Shown here piece by piece: positions 26,609 to 35,800 of a DNA stretch of 64,000 nt. Location: positions 1 through 64,000 of the forward strand of contig NZ_JASAOI010000006.1 of assembly GCF_029953285.1 (NCBI RefSeq), in the 5' to 3' direction. Source of the DNA: Yinghuangia seranimata (lineage in GTDB: Bacteria > Actinomycetota > Actinomycetes > Streptomycetales > Streptomycetaceae). Under the pieces are notes generated by a model. The model was not told the DNA's origin. It saw only the letters and a program-made list of their open reading frames with translations, and searched no databases. Both the position numbers and the translations under genes were made by a program. Every line of letters begins with the position of its first letter. Positions within the stretch are counted from its first letter, which is position 1.

Positions 26609-26621
26609 TGACGGGTCGTCA
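26609..26621. promoter_or_regulatory. Candidate operator TGACG-N3-CGTCA
   Basis: Perfect 5-bp arms around GGT, identical in arms to the site at 13982-13994. It lies 118 bases before the large LuxR regulator's start. The binding protein is unknown. Confidence 0.35.
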
Positions 26622-26738
26622 ATGGCCTTGCCGGGCATGGCCGTACGTCGGGGAACGGTCACTGAGCCAACAGGCCCGATGGCGCTGCGTGTGCGGGGCA
26701 CTGTCGAACGTGGGGTCGGACCGGCCTACGATCGCGCC

Positions 26739-29378
26739 ATGGGGATGCTGTGGCCGTTCGTGGGCCGTGAGGACGCGCTCGACCAGGCCGGGGCCGCGGT
26801 GGCGGGGCCCGGGAGGCGGGGGCTGGTGGTGGCCGGGCCCGCGGGGGTCGGGAAGACCAGACTCACGGCGGAGGCCGCGGCGCGGCTGGACGCCCGGCGG
26901 TATCGGGTTCTGGATGTCGTGGCCACGTCGGCGACGCGGTCGCTGCCGTTCGGTGCGATGGCGCACCTGTTGCCCGTGCGGATCCCTGACGGCACTGCCG
27001 TCAACGTGCTGCGTTGGGCGTCCGACGCGCTCGTCGAGGCCGCCGACGGACGCGACCTGGTGCTCCGCGTCGACGACGGGCATCTGCTGGACTCGGTCTC
27101 CGTCGGCCTGCTGCACCATCTCGCCCGGTCCGGCTGCGCGCGGCTGTTGGTGACCGTGCGCACCGGCGAGCCCGCCCCGGACTCGCTCGCCCGGCTGTGG
27201 CGCGACGACATCCTGCCGCGCGTCGACCTCGCGCCGTTCACCGTCGAGGAGACCGCCGCCGTGCTGACCGCGGCCCTCGGCGACGTCGAACGCCGTACGC
27301 TGCGCAGGCTGTGCACGCGGGTGCAGGGGAACGCCCTGTTCCTGCGCGAGCTCGTGCGTTCCGGCATGGAAAGCGGCGCGCTTGCGCGGCGCGACGGCCA
27401 GTGGCGTTGGGACGACGGCCTGCTGCCCGAGTCGCGGCTGGCCGAGCTCGTCGACGACCGGGTCGGCCAACTCGGCGACGACGTCCTGCAGGTCGTCGAG
27501 CTGGTGGCCTTCGGCGAGCCCATCGAGTTCGACCTGCTGCTCGGTCTCACCGGCGTCGCCTCCCTTGAGGCCGCCGAGGCCCGGCAGCTCATCCGGGTCG
27601 AGCACGACGGCATGCGGACCCGTGTCCGCTCCGCGCACCCGTTGTACGCGGAGGCCATCCGCGCCCGCTGCCCGCAGGTGCGTGCGCGTCGCCGGTACCG
27701 CGAACTCGCCGACGCCGTCTCGGTTGTCGGCGCGCACCGCCGCGAGGACGCGCTGAGGCTCGCGGTGTGGCGGTTGGAGAGCGGTACCGCGCATGACGCT
27801 GCGGCGATGCTGACCGGCTGCCGGCTCGCCTGGGTCGCCGCGGACTACCCGCTCGCGGTACGGCTCGGCCGCGCGGCCTGCGCGGCGGGCGGCGGCGTCA
27901 CCGCCGAGATCCTGCTTGCAACAGTGCTGAGTTGGTCCGAGCAGTACGAGGAGGCCGCCCAGCTGCTCGCCGACTGCGCGCAGCGCCTCAGCACCGACCA
28001 GGAACGCACGCAGCACGCGATCGTCCGTGCCCACAACCTGAGTTGGGGCCTGCGGCGGATCAGCGACGCGGAGACCGTGCTGGCCGAGGCCGAGGAACGG
28101 GTGGCCGATGCGGCGCTGCGTCAGGAACTGCGCAGGCGAAGGATGGTGCTGGTCGGCACCCGCGGCGACTACGTCAGCGCCCTGCACATGGGCATGGACC
28201 TGCTCGCCGAACCCCCTCTCGGCGACCGGCTGCACGCCGCGGTGCTCGCCAACAACGCGGTGGCGCTCAGTTATATGGGTCGCGCCGACGCGGCACGGGC
28301 GGCCGCCGACGAGGGCTGGCGACTGCTCGACGCCATCGCCGACTGGCGCGACTCCGACCCGACGGAGGCCATGCCGCTGTGCATGGCCGACTACGCGGCC
28401 TCGTTCTGGTACGGCGACCTCGACGGTGCCGACCGGTCCACGGCACGGTTCGCCGAGATCGTCGGCGAGGACAGCGACTGGCCGATCGCGCAGCGGTCGA
28501 TCGACGCCATGCGTGGCGCGGTCCTCCTGTGGCGGGGTCAGGTCGGGGAGGCGCAAAGGCTGTTCCGGCGCAGCACCTCCGCGCGGGGCGAGGGCTACTT
28601 CGACACCTCGCACCTCGGCGGAGCCGCGCACGCCGCGGCGTTGGCGGGCGACGTCGCCGGCGCGCGCGAACTGCTGGCGGCCGCGGACCGGGGCGCGGTC
28701 GAGGGCCAGTACGTGTACGACCGCTGGGCGGAACTGGCCCGGCCCTGGGTGGCCGCCGCCGCGGGGGACGCGTCGCAGGCGGTCCTGCTCGCGCAGCGCG
28801 GCGCGGCCGCGATGCGCGACGACGGGCTGGGCGGGTTCGCGTTCCTGGCCCTCCACGACGTGGCCCGGCTCGGCGCGGCGGCGACCGTCGTCGACACGGT
28901 GAACGAACTGGCCGGGCATCTGGAGGGTCCGCTGGCGGCGGCGTGCGTCGCGCACGTTCGTGCGGCGGCATATCGGTCGGGCGCCGAACTCGAGGCCGTG
29001 TCGAAGGAGTTCGCGCGGCTCGGGTTCCTGCTGTTCGCCGCCGAGGCGGCCGCGGCGGCGTCGGCGGTCTACCGGTCATCCGGTGCGGGCGGCGCGGCCC
29101 GCGGCGCGGAGTCGAGGGCCTGGTCCCTGGCCGCCCAGTGCCAGGGCGCGCGGACGCCGGCGATCATCGGCCTCGCCGCGCCGGGTCTGACCCGGCGGGA
29201 ACACGAGGTCGCGGTCATCGCGGCGGACGGCAAGACGACGCGGGCGATAGCGGAGCGGTTGGGGCTGTCCCCTCGGACGGTCGACAACCACCTGGCGAGC
29301 GTCTATACGAAGCTCGGGGTCTCGGGACGGGCGGAGCTCGCGGAGGTGCTGAGACCGCACGGGGGAAGGGACGACTGA
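26739..29378 (+). CDS. Large ATP-binding LuxR-family (LAL) regulator
   Basis: Regulator of 879 residues of the STAND/LAL type. An N-terminal AAA-like ATPase has Walker A GPAGVGKT and a Walker B-like LVLRVDDGHLLD, followed by a long helical TPR-like sensor region and a C-terminal LuxR helix-turn-helix (LTRREHEVAVIAADGKTTRAIAERL, LSPRTVDNHLASVYTKLGVSG). The ATG at 26739 sits 6 bases after TACGAT, the arrangement of a leaderless actinobacterial mRNA, and no ribosome site is visible. Such regulators control secondary metabolism or carbon use. It is the last gene before the injection-system locus, and there is no direct evidence it controls it. Confidence 0.9.
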   Translation: MGMLWPFVGREDALDQAGAAVAGPGRRGLVVAGPAGVGKTRLTAEAAARLDARRYRVLDVVATSATRSLPFGAMAHLLPVRIPDGTAVNVLRWASDALVEAADGRDLVLRVDDGHLLDSVSVGLLHHLARSGCARLLVTVRTGEPAPDSLARLWRDDILPRVDLAPFTVEETAAVLTAALGDVERRTLRRLCTRVQGNALFLRELVRSGMESGALARRDGQWRWDDGLLPESRLAELVDDRVGQLGDDVLQVVELVAFGEPIEFDLLLGLTGVASLEAAEARQLIRVEHDGMRTRVRSAHPLYAEAIRARCPQVRARRRYRELADAVSVVGAHRREDALRLAVWRLESGTAHDAAAMLTGCRLAWVAADYPLAVRLGRAACAAGGGVTAEILLATVLSWSEQYEEAAQLLADCAQRLSTDQERTQHAIVRAHNLSWGLRRISDAETVLAEAEERVADAALRQELRRRRMVLVGTRGDYVSALHMGMDLLAEPPLGDRLHAAVLANNAVALSYMGRADAARAAADEGWRLLDAIADWRDSDPTEAMPLCMADYAASFWYGDLDGADRSTARFAEIVGEDSDWPIAQRSIDAMRGAVLLWRGQVGEAQRLFRRSTSARGEGYFDTSHLGGAAHAAALAGDVAGARELLAAADRGAVEGQYVYDRWAELARPWVAAAAGDASQAVLLAQRGAAAMRDDGLGGFAFLALHDVARLGAAATVVDTVNELAGHLEGPLAAACVAHVRAAAYRSGAELEAVSKEFARLGFLLFAAEAAAAASAVYRSSGAGGAARGAESRAWSLAAQCQGARTPAIIGLAAPGLTRREHEVAVIAADGKTTRAIAERLGLSPRTVDNHLASVYTKLGVSGRAELAEVLRPHGGRDD

Positions 29379-29594
29379 CGGGGCTGGGCGACGGGGACCT
29401 GGGCTTCAACGCGGCGGTCCTGCCGGGAAGGTTCGCTCTGAGTCCAAGACTTTGGCTTGTGACGTCTGGCTTCCCCCGGTGCGAGCTGGTGCCGGCCGGG
29501 GTCCCACACGTGCGTCCGTGACCAAACGGGGGATGGATCCGGAGCTTTGCGGGACCCCGGCCGGGTCGGAGGGGTGCGCGTGCCGGAGGCGTTG
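29379..29594. other. Convergent gap with long-loop inverted repeat
   Basis: 216 bases between the converging LAL and hydrolytic-protein genes. CCGGCCGGGGTCCC (29492-29505) and GGGACCCCGGCCGG (29551-29564) are perfect 14-bp inverted copies with a 45-base loop, probably acting as a terminator for either direction. Confidence 0.55.
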
Positions 29595-30875
29595 TCAGCC
29601 CAGCGTGCCGCTGAAGAACGCGGCGGCCACGCACGACGTCGGTGCGGCGCCCACGGCGGGCTTGCCGACCTGCTGGCAGTTCACCGTGACCGTCACGGTC
29701 TGCTTTTCCGTCGCCTGGATCGGCGACGACCAGTGGAAGTCCTGTTCGCGGAAGTTCTCCAGGGCCGGTGCCACCACGACGCGGTCGCCGATCGTCAGCG
29801 TCACCGTGCCGGAGTCGCCCTGCGGGTTCTCCAGCACGAGGTCGGTCAGCCGCAGCGTCTTGCCGGCCGGCACCGTGTAGGACTCCTTGCCGCCCGCGCC
29901 CGCTGCCGCCGTGGCCTTCAGCCGCTGCGAGAACAGCACCGGGGCGGCCGCCGACGGGCTCGCAGCCGCTGCGGCCGCCGCGGCACCCGCCGAACCGGCC
30001 TTGGCCCCCTCGGCGGCCTGCTCCTGCGCCGCGGCGGCCGCGTTCTGCGCGTTCGCGGCCTTCTGCTGGGCGCCTGCCGCCTGGTCCTTCGCGGTCTGGA
30101 CGTCCTGCTTGACGGCGTTCTTCGCGGCACTGTGTACGGCGGGCTTGAGCAGCGCGAACCACGCGACCGCCAGCAGTCCCGCCGCGACCAGCGCGGCGAT
30201 GAGTGCCTTGCCGGCCCCCGCGGGCAGCATCGGCAGCTGCATGCACGTCGCGTCGAGGTTGACCGGCTCGCCGGCGTCCGGCTGTGCCGCGATCCGTACC
30301 GCGTGGGACACCGGCGCCCCACGCCACACCCGGCGCTTCGCCGTCACCGTGACCGGCACGAACACCGCCGCGCCCGGGGCGACCGGCAGCGGCTCCGACG
30401 GCACCTTCACCGTGAGCAGTTCGCTCCCGGCCGGCACCACGAGCCGCACCTTCGCGGGCGCGTTGCCGCGGTTGTCGACCGCGACCTTGAGCCGCTTGCG
30501 GCGCCGGAACGTGCCGAGACGCGGGGTGATTTCGGCGGTCAGATCGGTGAACGGCTCGATCCGCAGAACGCCTTCCGGCACGGTCGCCGTCTCACGTCGC
30601 TCCTGCGGCAGCACCCGCACGCCGTACGGGACGTCGCCGGACGGCACGCGCGCGTCCCGAGGGGGCCGCATGACGAGCGTCACCGAGCCCGAGGTGTCCG
30701 GGTACAGCGACAGCGTCTCCGGCTCCACGGCGGTCCACTCGCCCGCGGCGCCCAACACCTCGAAGCGGTACGCCTCCACGACGTCGCTGCCGTTGCGCAG
30801 CGTCACCTCGACCCGGGCCTCCTGGCCGGGGAGAAGCGTCGACAGCGCCGGTTCCAGGTGGGCTGAAGTGGTCAT
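29595..30875 (-). CDS. CIS-associated membrane protein, hydrolytic-protein-like
   Basis: Protein of 426 residues. The first 220 residues form two or more beta-sandwich units (PGQEARVEVTLRNGSDVVEAYRFEV, KRLKVAVDNRGNAPAKVRLVV) without a signal peptide. One membrane helix follows (ALIAALVAAGLLAVAWFALL, about residue 235), then an Ala/Gln-rich coiled coil, and a C-terminal beta domain. Similar proteins are labelled hydrolytic protein in Streptomyces and recur next to injection-system genes, but no catalytic motif is visible here. It diverges from the LuxR gene of the same locus. A link to membrane attachment or release of the particle is inference. Confidence 0.7.
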   Translation of the reverse strand: MTTSAHLEPALSTLLPGQEARVEVTLRNGSDVVEAYRFEVLGAAGEWTAVEPETLSLYPDTSGSVTLVMRPPRDARVPSGDVPYGVRVLPQERRETATVPEGVLRIEPFTDLTAEITPRLGTFRRRKRLKVAVDNRGNAPAKVRLVVPAGSELLTVKVPSEPLPVAPGAAVFVPVTVTAKRRVWRGAPVSHAVRIAAQPDAGEPVNLDATCMQLPMLPAGAGKALIAALVAAGLLAVAWFALLKPAVHSAAKNAVKQDVQTAKDQAAGAQQKAANAQNAAAAAQEQAAEGAKAGSAGAAAAAAAASPSAAAPVLFSQRLKATAAAGAGGKESYTVPAGKTLRLTDLVLENPQGDSGTVTLTIGDRVVVAPALENFREQDFHWSSPIQATEKQTVTVTVNCQQVGKPAVGAAPTSCVAAAFFSGTLG

Positions 30876-31048
30876 GCCGCCGACCCTAGGAACGGGACGG
30901 GCGCCGAACGCATGCCCTCCGGCCACACTTGCGGGCAGCCGCGGTGCCCGTTGAGTCCTTGTGGAGTTCCCGATGACTGCCCTGGTGTTCACTGGTGAGC
31001 AACCGATCGGGGGAGCCTGCGGGGGCGGGCCGGCATTGGGAGGCGCAC

Positions 31049-31696
31049 GTGCGATTCGACGGAGCGAGCGGAACGGCACGGACCCCGGTCCACCTTGACG
31101 TACAGGACCCGGTGTCGATGGCGGGGCTGACGGCCCACCTGCGGCACCGGCCGGAACTGCGGCTGCTGGCCGCCGACGAGGCCGAGCTGGCCGAGGTCGT
31201 GGTGGTGTCGGTCGACCGGGTCGACGACGACGCCGTCCAGGGGCTGCGGCGCCTCCAACGGGGCGGCGAGACCCGGACCGTGCTGGTGAGCGCGGAGATC
31301 GACGACGCGGGGCTGGTCGCCGTCGTGGAGTGCGGAGTGGTCGGCGTGGTCCGGCGCTCCGAGGCGACGGCGGACCGGCTCGTCGAGGCGATCCGGGCCG
31401 CGGCCCGGGGTGAGGGCACCGTTCCGGCGGACCTGCTGGGCAGGCTCCTCGACCAGGTCGGGCGGCTCCAACGGCAGGTCCTGGACCCGCGCGGACTGGC
31501 GTTCACGGGGCTCGCCCCGCGGGAGGTCGACGTGTTGCGGCTCGTCGCGGCGGGCAGTGACACGGCGGAGATCGCGCGGGAACTGGCGTTCTCCGAGCGG
31601 ACGGTGAAGAACATCCTGCACGACGTGACCACCAGGTTGCACCTGAGGAACAGGTCGCACGCGGTGGCGTACGCGGTGCGGGAGGGCTTCATCTAA
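31049..31696 (+). CDS. CIS-locus LuxR-type regulator with degenerate receiver
   Basis: Regulator of 215 residues. The N-terminal 125 residues look like a receiver fold (DPVSMAGLTAHLRHRPELRLL, AEVVVVSVDRVDDDA, VVGVVRRSEATADRL), but the phosphoacceptor strand AEVVVVSVD lacks the usual buried Asp surroundings and no kinase gene is adjacent. The C-terminus is a LuxR helix-turn-helix (LAPREVDVLRLVAAGSDTAEIAREL, SERTVKNILHDVTTRLHL). GTG 31049 has GGGAGG 5 bases upstream; an earlier GTG at 30995 lacks one. Orthologous-looking regulators sit beside CIS clusters in Streptomyces, so it is the best candidate switch for the operon at 32807. Confidence 0.85.
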   Translation: MRFDGASGTARTPVHLDVQDPVSMAGLTAHLRHRPELRLLAADEAELAEVVVVSVDRVDDDAVQGLRRLQRGGETRTVLVSAEIDDAGLVAVVECGVVGVVRRSEATADRLVEAIRAAARGEGTVPADLLGRLLDQVGRLQRQVLDPRGLAFTGLAPREVDVLRLVAAGSDTAEIARELAFSERTVKNILHDVTTRLHLRNRSHAVAYAVREGFI

Positions 31697-31796
31697 CGGG
31701 GTCGGCCAACGGGTAGCTGATTTCGGGCGGGGCAGCCCTCGACGGTGGGGCTGCCTCGCCTTGGCTTTCCTGCTGCACCGTTCCTGAGCTGCTGCG

Positions 31797-31978
31797 TTGT
31801 CGGAGGCCTCCCGCCCCTCCCGCTTTTTGATTTTCGCGCGGCCGTCCCGCGCGTCAAGCCGCGGTGGATCTGACGCGGTCCTGGTGGCCTGTCCCGGGGT
31901 GATGGGGGCGGCTTGACCCGCGGGCCGTCCGCGCTAACGACCTTGGCAACTAGCGGGAGGGGCGGGGAGTGTGGCGCC
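31797..31978 (-). repeat. Palindromic repeat element B
   Basis: Reverse-oriented copy of the family, closest to A. Outward pairs: leftward TTGACG (31857-31852), 16 bases, GAAAAT (31835-31830); rightward TTGACC (31913-31918), 16 bases, TAACGA (31935-31940). Outer arms are CCCGCCCCTCCCGC (31812-31825) and AGCGGGAGGGGCGGG (near 31952-31966). With C and the hairpin between them it forms the left composite unit. Confidence 0.8.
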
Positions 31979-32099
31979 GCGTTGATTCATGTTGCGCTGC
32001 TCGCTGCGGTCCCAGCGTGGTGGTCGCCGGACGGTGCCGGTCGGGCGTGGGGCGGGGGCGCGCCACGCGCTGCGGCCGCAGGCTTACTGGAAACCGTTT

Positions 32100-32144
32100 T
32101 CAAAAGAACCATATGGCAACCAGGTGGCCATTTGGTTCTTTTGA
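32100..32144. repeat. AT-rich hairpin in left unit
   Basis: CAAAAGAACCATATGGC (32101-32117), a 9-base loop, GCCATTTGGTTCTTTTG (32127-32143), pairing at 16 of 17 positions plus a flanking T-A pair. It stands out as AT-rich in very GC-rich surroundings and is conserved at 62021-62062 with a different loop. Confidence 0.85.
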
Positions 32145-32293
32145 CGCAAAGCCAATAGGGATTCGGCGCCTTAATACACCGATTTGGTGCGATATAAGAC
32201 TCGAGAAGGCCGGTCGCCGGTCGTCAAAGGTGGTCGCCCGCCCCACCACGCTGGGACCGCAACCCCGCGACGCAACGCACCCGATGCGTCTCC

Positions 32294-32458
32294 ACACCGC
32301 CTCCCCCTCCCGATAGTTGCCGCGGTTTGAAGCGCGGCCGGGCGGCTGTCAAGGCGCCTCCCCGACACGCGACAGGCCACCTGTTCACTGCTGCTCCACC
32401 GCGCCTTGACGGCCGTTCGGCCGCGCGGACAATCCGGAATCGGGAGGGGGAGGTCGCC
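32294..32458 (+). repeat. Palindromic repeat element C with promoter toward CIS operon
   Basis: Forward copy with arms CTCCCCCTCCCGAT and ATCGGGAGGGGGAG. Core ACAGG-CCA-CCTGT near 32372-32384. Outward pairs: leftward TTGACA (32352-32347), 16 bases, TCAAAC (32330-32325); rightward TTGACG (32406-32411), 16 bases, GACAAT (32428-32433), the latter aimed at the operon starting at 32807, about 370 bases away. Confidence 0.85.
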
Positions 32459-32806
32459 GCCGCCGGCGTGCGGGTCCGGGACGGCGCATGCTCTTCGACT
32501 CCCACGCCGCAGCGGAACAGCCCAGCCGCCGGACCCCCGGTCACTGTGCCGTCACGTATGCGAATCACCGAAACTCCCTCATCGGGGGGTGTCGGCGTCA
32601 CAGTCGCGTCACCGCAGGAGCTGAGGCCGGAAATCCGATCCGGGCGGCCTCGTCGGATCGTCCGCTGCCCGATCGTGCAACCGCGTCCACCCGAACCGCT
32701 GCCCAACTCCGGCTGTCCCGGCCTTCGCCCGCGCCGGGAGGGTGGGCGCTGAGGAGGGCCGACCGGATGCCGCCCGCCCGGTCGTGGGTGCGGGGGACTC
32801 GTCGGG

Positions 32807-35800
32807 GTGACCGTGCGACGACTTGACTTCACGCTGCGCTGGACCGGCCGGGCGCCCGTACGTGGGCTGCTGCCCGGCGCGTGGCGGGCCTCGGCCGCGG
32901 CCGCCGGTGGGATGCGGGCAGCCGCCCGGGATTCCGCCGCCGCGGCCCGATCGGGCAGGCCCGTCGAGGCCTTGCCGGCGCGGCTGGTCGATCGGCCGGT
33001 CGGGCGGGTGCTGGCCGCCGTGGTGGCTGCGACGTTGGTCGCCGGCCTCCTGGTCATGCTGATGGCCTGGCGCGGCGAGGGCGACCCGGCCGTGCCGACG
33101 CCACAGGCCGCGCCTGGGCGGATCGCGTTCGAGGACAGCGGCGTCCACCACACGCTGCAGCTCACCGTGCCGCCCACCGGTGACGGGACGCAGGCCACGC
33201 TCACGCCGTTCCTGCCCGCGTCGGGGTCCAACGACTGCATGGCGTCCGGTCGCGGCGACCGCAGCGTGTGGGTGAGCGAGCGCGGCGCGGGCGAGATGCT
33301 CCTGACCATGCTCGGCGCCGGTCCGCAGGCGGTGTTGCCGACGCCGCCCGGCATGCGCCTCGCAGACCCCGAGGTGTCGCCTGACGGCGGCTGGGTCGCG
33401 TTCGCCGCCTGGCCTGCTCGCGGCAGTAGGTCCGACTCGTCCGACATGTGCCGAGGCCTGCCCCGCGACAGCGACATCCAGGCCTCGCCCGAGGTGTGGG
33501 TGGTGCGCGTGGACGGAACGGGCCTGCGGCGGCTGGCAGGTCCCGGCTCGTCGCCGACCTGGTCGCCGGACGGCACGCAGGTCGCGTACGAGGACCACGG
33601 CGTGCTGCGCCGCATCGCGCTCGCTGACGGCGCGCAGCCTGTGCAGGTCACGCCGGACGGCACCACTGTGTACCGCCCCGCCTGGGAGCCGAAGTCCGGT
33701 GCCGGCCACGACCGGATCGCCGTGCTGATCGACCTCCCCGACAACACCCGTGCCGTTGCGATGGTCCCGGCCGGGGGCGGCGCGCCCGTGCGGATCGGTG
33801 TGGGCCGTCGCAAGGGCGACCCCGACGACCTCGCCTGGTCTCCCGACGGCGCCCAGCTCGCGGTGCTGCACGCCGGGGGCGTGGACCTCGTGACGCCGCC
33901 CGCCGGGGCGTGCGACACCTGCACCGGCTCGCTGTACGTGTACGGCTTTCCTGTTGCCGCCGACTGGGTCAAGTCGCCCGGCGGCAAGCCCGCGCTGGTG
34001 GTCACCGTGGAGACCGACGCCGGCAGCATCAGCGCGGCGCTGGCCGGCGGGCCTCAGGACCGGCTCGACCTGCTGCCGTTCGTGAATGTCGGCGGCGGGG
34101 ACGTCTGGTACTCCGCGCCGTCCTACGCGCCCGACGGCCGCCGCATGGCGTTCATCCGCGCCCGTTACGTCTCCGAGCACGAGGACGACGAGCTGATGGT
34201 CGGCACCGTCGGCGACCTCGCCCACGCCGTGGCCGTCCGCTATCCCGGCCGCATCGAGGGCGAGGTCCCCGACCGGGCGGCATGGTCGCCGGACGGCACC
34301 AAGCTGGCGTTCAGCCGCGGTCCGGGCTACAACGACGGCGGGCGTAACCGTTCGATCGCCGTCGTCGACATCTCGGCCGGACCCGACCGCGCCACGCTTG
34401 TGACGACGATCGGCGACGAGGTGCGGCCCGGCTCGACGTGCCACTCCGACAACTCCAACCCGACGTGGTCGCCGGACGGCAAGCGGCTCGCGTTCGGGCG
34501 TGAGAGCCGGTGCTTCATACAGTCCGGTCCGTCGGCGACGCCGTCCGACACTCCGCCGCCGATCGAGATCCAGCTGGCCCGGCCGACGGGCCCCACATCC
34601 GGCACCAAGCCGTCCCCGGGGGCGAGTTCGAGCACGAGTGCGGGTTCGGGTAGGTCCGCGAGCACGGCCGCCAGTGCGTCCAAGCGTCCCGTGCAGGCCC
34701 CGATCCGCCGCGTCGACATCGTCGACCCGCCGCCCGGCTACCGGCACTTGTGGACGTCGGACGTCAACGGCGGCAACGCCGCCGACATCAGCCGCGCCGC
34801 GTGCGGGGACAACACCGTGTGCGACGTCCGCGACGACTGGGCGGCCTGGTCGCCGAACGGCTCGTCCATCGCATTCAGCCGCGAAGAGGCCGACCTGGAC
34901 CGGGAGGTGGCCGCTCAGCGCCGCCGCGTCCTCGTCGTCGCGCCCGACGGCTCCGGCTGTCGTGTCGTGGTGCCGACCGGGCGCCCGTGCAACGGGACTC
35001 AGGCCAGCGCCTCCGCCACGCCGGTGACCGACATGCGCTCGCCCAACCACCCGGCGTGGTCGCCCGACGGACGCCAACTCGCCCTCGACATCGAGGTGGA
35101 CGGCTGGGACGGCGACAAGGACTCCCGCATCGCGGTCGTCGACGCCGCCACCGGTCAAGGCGCCGTGTTCGACGGCCGGTTCCGCAGCGAGCAGGCCATG
35201 CCCACCTGGCAGCAGACCGCCGACCTGCACGTCACGGTCACCGGCGATGCCACCGCCGTACGCGACCAGACCACGCGTGTGACCGCGACGATCACGAATC
35301 TCGGTCCCGCGCCGTCGAACATCACGAACGTCGAACTCGTCCTGCCTCCGGGCCTGGTCGCCACCGGGACGCCGAGTACGTCGCAGGGATCGTGCGACCG
35401 CGCGACCATGAAGTGCGCGCTCGGCGTGCTGGCCGCGGGGGAACACGTCACCGTCACCATCGACGCCAAGGCGGCCGAACTCGGCGAGCAGCGCACGGTG
35501 GTGAACGCGGCGACCGACCGCGTCGACCCGCGCGCCGACAACAACTCGGCTTCCGCGACCGTGCGCGTGCTCGGTGCGGACGTGGCCGTCACCGCGACCG
35601 CGACGCCGCCCGGGTTCAGCGTCGGCGAGCACGGCACCGTGGTGTTCACGCTCACCAACCAGGGCGAAATCACCGCCAAGGGACTGCACTTCACGCCGGA
35701 CGTGCCCGCGCCCCTTACCGTCGTCTCCGCCACGCCCACCTGCCCCGCAGCCGGGTGCGGGCTGCCCGACCTGGCGCCCGGGGCGAGCGAGACGGTGACG

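Larger units (their letters stand above)
26222..26738. other. Intergenic region between AraC and large LuxR genes
   Basis: 517 bases without a supported gene. It holds the AraC terminator (26335-26373), the inverted repeat TGACG-N3-CGTCA (26609-26621) and a -10-like TACGAT (26727-26732). Open frames here look like GC-driven noise. Confidence 0.5.
31797..32458 (+). repeat. Left composite palindromic unit (B-hairpin-C)
   Basis: About 660 bases forming a nested imperfect palindrome centred near 32125: element B reversed, TGCGGTCCCAGCGTGGTGG (32005-32023), the hairpin, CCACCACGCTGGGACCGCA (32243-32261), element C. An inverted homologue occupies 61703-62358. Exact shared words in inverted order include 20 bp (32004-32023 with 62142-62161), 19 bp (32141-32159 with 62005-62023), and 17 bp (32180-32196 with 61967-61983; 32217-32233 with 61930-61946). 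Confidence 0.85.
31697..32806. other. Non-coding composite repeat region before CIS operon
   Basis: 1110 bases without a supported gene. It contains palindromic elements B and C, an AT-richer hairpin between them, and 350 bases of leader before the beta-propeller gene. Element C's right arm points a promoter-like pair at the CIS operon. Confidence 0.6.

Noticed and set aside
26237-26611. Small frames between the AraC and LAL genes
   Set aside because: No ribosome site, Arg/Pro-rich composition and several overlapping frames on both strands; the region carries a terminator and promoter signals instead.
32100-32316. A short plus-strand frame inside the left composite unit
   Set aside because: It spans the hairpin and palindromes, and the inverted homologue at 61.9-62.1 kb does not keep the frame.
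31797-32458. Composite palindromes as internal copies of a linear-replicon telomere
   Set aside because: Actinomycete telomeres have several short palindromes of a different sequence at a replicon end. These are internal, duplicated in inverted orientation and carry promoter-like arms.
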